The position numbers were made by a program, and so were the translations under genes. The notes beneath the pieces were generated by a model. That model was not told the DNA's origin. It saw nothing but the letters and a program-made list of their open reading frames with translations, and ran no database searches. Shown here piece after piece: positions 58,685-64,000 of a stretch of DNA of 64,000 nucleotides. The stretch comes from Maniola hyperantus (taxonomy: Eukaryota > Arthropoda > Insecta > Lepidoptera > Nymphalidae), in assembly GCF_902806685.2 (NCBI RefSeq), contig NC_048562.1:4796520-4860519 (forward strand), written 5' to 3'. The first letter of the stretch is position 1; every line of letters starts with the position of its first letter.

Positions 58685-59830
58685 AATGTCGCGCTCGCTT
58701 CGCTTGTCCCTTTTTTTAGAGAAGTTAATTAGTTCAACTGCGCTCGCTGCGCTTTACCCTGCAGTTAACTAGTGAACAGTTTAGCAGTGACTCATTAGAT
58801 TCTTAACGCGAATGATCTAAAGTAAAAATTGAATGCGTGGTACATAGTACAGTACCTACAATCACTTTTATATGTCACATCAGTTATATTAGTTTCTGCA
58901 GAAAAGCGCAACCTATATAACGCTGACTAAAACAGAATGTACACCAAGAGAAAACAAACCTTATTGCTTGACGTTAAGATTTTAAACACAAAAACAACAG
59001 AGGTTCGTGTTATGCCGCAAAAATTCGCGCGTACAAACAAACACGTTCACATGGCGCATAGCCAACAATACAGACCTGAGATATTTTCGCGCCATTTAAA
59101 AATAAGATGTCTGCGCAGGTACATCGGCGTAATTTAAAAAAGTGGTAGTACTGTACTGATAAAATCTACACTGTAGTCTCTGGCGATGCGCAAGCGGCTT
59201 GGAAGCGTCAGTGTGACAGTTATATCTCACAAGAGTTAACACTTTACAGTGATGTGAATTTATTTCACGGTATTTATTTCATATTATTAATTAAGTACTT
59301 TTGGGAGTAGGTACTATTATAGTCTGGATAGCAAAAGAAGAGACTGGAAAGGCGCGGCGAATTTAAAAAATATTAGTAGCAGTTCTTTAGAATTAGGTAC
59401 TTATTTTTATTTCTGTCAAATTCAATCAAATTAGGTTATTCATCAGTTATACTAATTTCAGAGCTGCCATATTGATATTTTTTTGCCGCCCTTTTTCAGG
59501 CTCTTCTTTCGTTAGCCAGTAAATATAAAATGTGTAAAATAGATACATATTTGTATGTATATTTGATTTACTACAATATTTTGGAAATAATATTATTATT
59601 AATTAATTAAGTAAGAAAGTAAGTAAAAAAATTACTTACAATAATAATTGTACTAAAAATGTTTCTTTTTTACCTACTTGTCCTTAACTAAGTTATTTAT
59701 TACAATAAAAAAATGTATTTTAAAATGTTTTTGATATGCAAGTTAATAAATTTTTAAATGGCGAAACACTATTGTAACATGTGAATTATTTGACGTAAAA
59801 TGTGTGTATTTGTTTGATTTTGGAAATAAA
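58685..59830 (+). terminator. Probable sanpodo 3' UTR with AATAAA
   Basis: Repeat-poor AT-rich stretch after the stop. AATAAA at 59824-59829 and variants near 59741 are candidate polyadenylation signals. The open frame 58937-59137 lies here and has no supporting features. Confidence 0.4.
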
Positions 59831-60079
59831 GTTTATATTTTGAAAGATATTGTACCTACTAACTTTTATTTAAATAACTAATGGAACCCTTCTAGACAGT
59901 GATTCCAACGTAGATCGCAAAAAATAATATTATACAACCATAGTTTTAGTACAGCAAAACCTGTAAGTAGTTAGTTCAGAATCAGTAATAGAATCGATTG
60001 CAATCATTTTCACTACGGGTTATATTTTGATCAAAAAATACTTTTAAATCCTGCAAGTATGAACACCTAGTTGAATGAC

Positions 60080-60330
60080 CTCATGCGCCAGCTGATTAGA
60101 GCCGCGCGAGCAGGAGCGCGCACGATCGACGCCAGCCGTTCCGTTCACGCACAGCCGCTTGCTTGGGGTGACCTCGATCGTTGGACAGACGACATCGAAC
60201 AAGTCGCAGGGAGTCGCGGGATTCAGGCGGTGCAAGACCGTGACGTGAGGAGTGGATATCTATCGGTTGATAATTATGATGATGACGTATGGTTGCCATG
60301 ATCTGCAATCATCATCATCAGCCTGTGGAC
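60080..60330. repeat. LINE tail fragment
   Basis: Contains 'cgacatcgaacaagtcgcag', 'tatctatcggttgataatta' and (gatgat)n, resembling LINE C-terminal/3' UTR fragments at 8165-8320 and 22280-22440. The two overlapping open frames are repeat-derived. Confidence 0.5.
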
Positions 60331-60639
60331 ATCAACTGTCTACCGGCTTCCTCATCCAGCCACTTCCCGCCAGCCTCTTTATATTGCTATAAAGTTATTA
60401 GCTGATTATTATCGTCGTTAAGTTATAAGCTGAATATCAATTATGATTTTCCAGCTGCAATCATGCTTTTAAAAGCCACGAAGAACAATAATTGTAGCTT
60501 CGTGCAGTTCACCTCATTTTAGGAAAGGCTCAAAAAACTAGAATCCAGGGCTAGAAAGCTAGGAAACATTCATCTAAGAGAGTAGAAGACAAATGTCATC
60601 AAAATGTCAAAAATTAGTTGTCAAAGTGGTTCATCTTCG

Positions 60640-60887
60640 CGTCAACTGTCAACGTCATAATCACAAATTCAATTGTTTTTCGAGTGGATTTGTTTTATTT
60701 AATTTTGTTGATATAATTTTTAAGTGATATTTCGTGTTGTGACATTATTTGATAACATAATCGAGCTGGAATGTTTCCGTAATATTTCGCAACCGAAGGA
60801 CTTTCGAATGAAATGTTTTAGAACCCACCGAGAGAAGTTTTAGTGATGAAAATATGCATTTTATAGCTTAGATCGCTCTAGCGATAG
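60640..60887 (+). promoter_or_regulatory. Probable 5' UTR exon of the STARD3-like gene
   Basis: 'gctctagcgatag|gtaagtct' is a strong donor at 60887/60888, after ~200 bp of repeat-free sequence without an open frame. It lies upstream of the coding start at 62087, whose exon begins with an acceptor at 62074. Exact transcription start unknown. Confidence 0.45.
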
Positions 60888-61189
60888 GTAAGTCTTTTGT
60901 CTCTATTAAGAATAATTATAACTGTGTTATTAGTCCAGACAGCTTTAAGTGCTCTGATAACTAATTAAAACAAAGCAAAGTGTCATTTAACTTGTTTGTT
61001 TTTGGAACTATTATTGTTCCTAATTTCAAAACTATCTTTTTTATCTAATGATCAATGACAATAAAAAACAAGGAAGTGATAATTGTTTTTTTTTTCATTG
61101 TGATTTGTACTGTTTATGAATAAAGTAAAATACAGTATTTTTTATACAATTTTATACATATTTATTTCTTAATTCAGTGACTTATTCCA

Positions 61190-62060
61190 TAACCACCCTA
61201 TAAAATCCTAAAAGTAGCCTATTTGCTTACCCGGGATGAAAGCTAACTCTTCACCTAATTAGTTAAACTGTTGGGCCGTGAAAAGCTAGCAGACAGACAG
61301 ACACACACTTTTACTATGGATAATAAATTTAATAATAAATTTCAATACTCTTGGCATTTCATTCTAAAAGATTGGAGGATTGTTTACAAATTATTGCTGG
61401 TTTAAACTAAACAAAAATAAGATAGTCATTTGAACAAATAAATAGGAATTGAGTGATAATATGATATTTGCCTATGTCAAAAATAAATTCTTTCTCTGCA
61501 TTGACTTATATATTTTACTTCGTATGGACAGGATTATTCAACAAACTAAATGACACTGACTCATTGGTGCTTATGCACCAATGCAACCTCGGTGACGTCT
61601 GGATTTCAAACGGCTCATTCATTAATTAGTATCTAAGAGGGGCACTGATTTATTTGATTTCTAAACTGAAAAATTTTGTTCACTTGACCATATCTTGTCA
61701 TTTATATCGATGTTTCTCCGAAATTATTAAAAATGACGCTGTGATAGCCTAGTGGGTAGGCCTTCTAATCAGAGGTTGGGGGTTTGATCCCGGGCACCCA
61801 CCTCTAACTTTTCGGAGTTATGTGCATTTTAAATAATTAAATATCACTTGCTTTAACAGTGAAAAACAACCACACAAATTTCAAACCCCTATTTCACCCC
61901 CTTAGGGGTTGAATTTTCAAAAATCCTTTCTCAGGGGATGCCTACGTCATAATAGCTATTAGCATGCCAAATTTCAGCCCGATCCGTCCAGTAGTTTGAG
62001 CTGTGCGTTGATAGATCAGTCAGTCAATCAGTCACCTTTTCATTTTATATATCTAGATTA
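61190..62060. repeat. R1, T1 head and R2 in the first intron
   Basis: R1-like 61190-61320, T1 head 61735-61865 ('gtgatagcctagtgggtagg'), R2 61870-62060. Between 61320 and 61735 I see no feature apart from a short palindrome 'attggtgcttatgcaccaat' at ~61563. Confidence 0.55.
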
Positions 62061-62086
62061 TCTAATGTTAACAGGGCAGTGTCAAG

Positions 62087-63475
62087 ATGGCTGACTACCA
62101 AATCAGGGAGGCGGCTGAGTCGCTGCTGAGTAGTGTGACAATACCCGCTGCATATAGGAATATGTGTAAGTATTCATTATTTAATGTATATGATAAGAAA
62201 GCTTGGATTTGACTCGCTCCAGCAATGCACGGGGCTGCAATTACTTGTACAGTATGGTATAATAATATTGTAAATTGATGACTTGAAAAAAGCAACCGCC
62301 GAGTTTCTTGCTGGTTCTTCTCGGTAGGAACGGCATTCCGAACCAGTGGTTAATTAAACTAGTTAACGATTCAAAAGCACTTGTAATAAATAAGTCTACT
62401 TGAATAAAAATATATTCTATTCTATAAAGTGGTGGTAGCCTAGTGGTTAAGACATCAGCCTCTTAGGAGGTTGGGGCTTCAATCCCAGGCACGCATCACT
62501 AGCTTTTAGTACGTCAGATGTTCCTAAAATTTGACACCTGCACGTGCGTCGTAGTTTGTTATAAGTCCCGCAAATTCCTAACGTGCGTGGCCGCCATTTT
62601 AGTGACGTCAGTACTAGACTGAAGTTTCGAGCTGATGGTATATTTTTACTTAAATATACGTCAAATGACGTCATTTCGATGTTAATGAGACATGGTTGCA
62701 GCACAATAGCAATTAAAAAATAGGGACTTATACAAGGTAGCTAACTGTCGTGAACTGTGTGGTAATTAAATAACTAACTATCCATTTTTCTATTTCCAGC
62801 ACACGCTCAGTCAGTTAACCTGGTCACAGAGGACTTCGTGGCGGGCCACCGACCGCAAGGCAGAATGTCCTCTGTCCGTCGATTCTTCTGCCTGTTTGTC
62901 ACATTCGACCTACTGTTTACTAGCTTGATGTGGCTCATTTGTGTTATGGTGAGTGTACTTTAGTTCCTTAATTAGTACTGCTTTAGTTTAATTTACTTCC
63001 AACAGATGGCGCTAGTAGTTAGTTAAGTCGCGATAGTTTGATTTTTTTTAATAAATCGTTGGTCATCTAATGTTCTCTAATTAATCTAGGGTTTAGTGCT
63101 GTTTAACTTTATCTTGTCTTAACTTTTTTTCAAAGAATTAAATATTCCTCTTTTCCCTACAACTAAGCGTAAAACTTTTGCTATGAGTAGGTACGATAAT
63201 AGTGCAACGGGTGGGATTTGAATCGGCGACCTTTCGGTTTTCAGTCCGCTCCTTTTACCGTTGAGCTATCGAGGCTAATAACTCCACTTATTGACAACAT
63301 TTTTTTCTGTTTTCAGATGAAAGGCGAGACTTTAATACAAATTTTTGACAGAGAAATACTGCATTATAATATAAAAGTGTCATTATTCGACATAGTCATA
63401 GTTGCTATACTAAGGTTCCTCATGCTCATATTATTCTACGCTATACTTTATATTAATAATTGGAGTGTTATTGCT
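62087..63475 (+). CDS. Start1: STARD3/MLN64-like MENTAL-domain protein, 5' part
   Basis: Late-endosomal sterol-binding/transfer protein family (vertebrate STARD3, Drosophila Start1). Exons in view: 62087-62165, 62800-62948 and 63317-63475, encoding the first 129 residues. The last ends in phase 0 with GTAAGT, so the gene continues beyond 64000. The sequence shows a short hydrophilic N-terminus, then 'MSSVRRFFCLFVTFDLLFTSLMW', quoted here by its core RRFFCLFVTFDLLF, the hallmark start of the MENTAL domain. Next come an 'LHYNIK..LFDIVIVAILRF' segment and a third hydrophobic helix ending INNWSVIA. The START domain would lie off the window. The membrane segments anchor the protein in endosomes in known family members. 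A MENTHO-like protein (MENTAL domain only) is the alternative. Confidence 0.87.
62190..62750. repeat. Repeat S, T1 head and CRE-MITE
   Basis: S reverse 62190-62410 ('ggtaggaacggcattccgaa'), T1-like head 62430-62510, CRE-type MITE 62515-62750 with TGACGTCA twice. These fill the intron 62166-62799. Confidence 0.65.
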
Positions 63476-63925
63476 GTAAGTATACCTACACATATTGTCA
63501 TCATCGTCATGATCAACCCATCGCCGGCTCACTACAGAGCACGGGTCTCCTCAAAACTCAAAACTCAAAATCTCAAATTATTAATTCAGAATTGGTAAAA
63601 TTTTACGCTTCCTGATTGTCATACATTTTTATTTGTAAGATGATATAATATAGTGGTTGTGACTCCCTGTCAGAGTGAGAAGGGTTTTGGCTATAGTCTA
63701 CCACGCTGGCCATGTGCGGATTGGTACACTTTACACACCTTTGAGAACATTATGGAGAACTCTCAGGTTCCTCACGATGTTTTCCTTCACCGTCAAAGCA
63801 AGTGACATTTAATTACTTAAAACGCACATAACTCCGAAAAGTTAGAGGTGCGTGCCCGGGATCTAACCCCCGACCTCCGATTAGAAGACGGACGTCCTAA
63901 CCACTAGGCTATCATAGCTTTTTTT
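63195..63925 (-). repeat. T3 head and SINE T1 (reverse)
   Basis: 63195-63285 is a reverse tRNA-like head ('gggatttgaatcggcgacct'). 63490-63925 is a reverse T1 copy ending 'ctaaccactaggctatcat'. The open frame 63218-63598 merges repeat and the true exon 63317-63475. 63926-64000 shows nothing further. Confidence 0.65.
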
Positions 63926-64000
63926 ATATATTTATACATATTGTAATCATCATCATTCATCATCACTAAAAAATTGTATGTTTTTGGCAAAGTATAATAT

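Noticed and set aside
500..60400. CRISPR-like regular repeats
   Set aside because: (GT)n, (GTTT)n, (GTCA)n and (GACA)n are microsatellites or repeat tails; no spacer structure, and the genome is eukaryotic.
63218..63598. 126-codon frame as a separate gene
   Set aside because: Fusion of a T3 repeat head, an intron and the true STARD3-like exon 63317-63475.

Overview
This window looks like a moth or butterfly (Lepidoptera) nuclear contig. It carries AT-rich, intron-containing insect genes: a sanpodo orthologue, an invertebrate Gαf-type G-protein subunit and a STARD3/Start1-like MENTAL-domain gene. It also has a very dense load of short interspersed repeats whose '(g)cccgcgacttcgtccgcg' and 'accggccaagtgcgagtc' signatures are typical of lepidopteran genomes. 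No bacterial or organellar sequence is seen. All gene models were assembled by eye from open frames, splice consensus, codon phase and protein-family logic. Nothing was aligned to a database.

Layout, left to right. (1) 949-21332, + strand: the 3' part of a C2H2 zinc-finger gene with 20 recognisable exons. All phases agree and give 819 codons including the stop. It encodes 14 zinc fingers and then a run of four duplicated exons coding a ~32-residue repeat. One of its exons has been partly copied into a six-unit tandem array. A young Ty3/gypsy-like LTR retrotransposon (9934-14562) sits antisense in one intron. (2) 21.3-26.7 kb: repeats, a LINE C-terminal fragment and a possible promoter. (3) 26797-32955, + strand: a nine-exon Gα subunit of the Gs-related Gαf type. 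(4) 35226-42668: four intronless histone genes, H2B(-), H4(+), H3(+), H2A(-). H2A and H2B are strongly divergent and H3/H4 nearly canonical, and each has a histone-type 3' stem-loop nearby. (5) 44082-49165: a full-length Jockey-like LINE on the - strand with intact ORF1/ORF2 and a 13-bp target duplication. (6) 52316-58684, + strand: sanpodo, six coding exons, 551 aa, with an N-terminal NPAF Numb-binding motif and four C-terminal membrane segments. (7) 60.6 kb to the right edge: the 5' part of a STARD3/MLN64-like gene.

The protein genes do not form a pathway together. They are neighbours separated by repeats. The most unusual unit is the histone quartet: a complete core-histone set in which the H2A ends in an H2A.X-like SQ motif and the H2B lacks the usual ubiquitylated lysine. 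The second is the zinc-finger gene, which shows several independent internal exon duplications.
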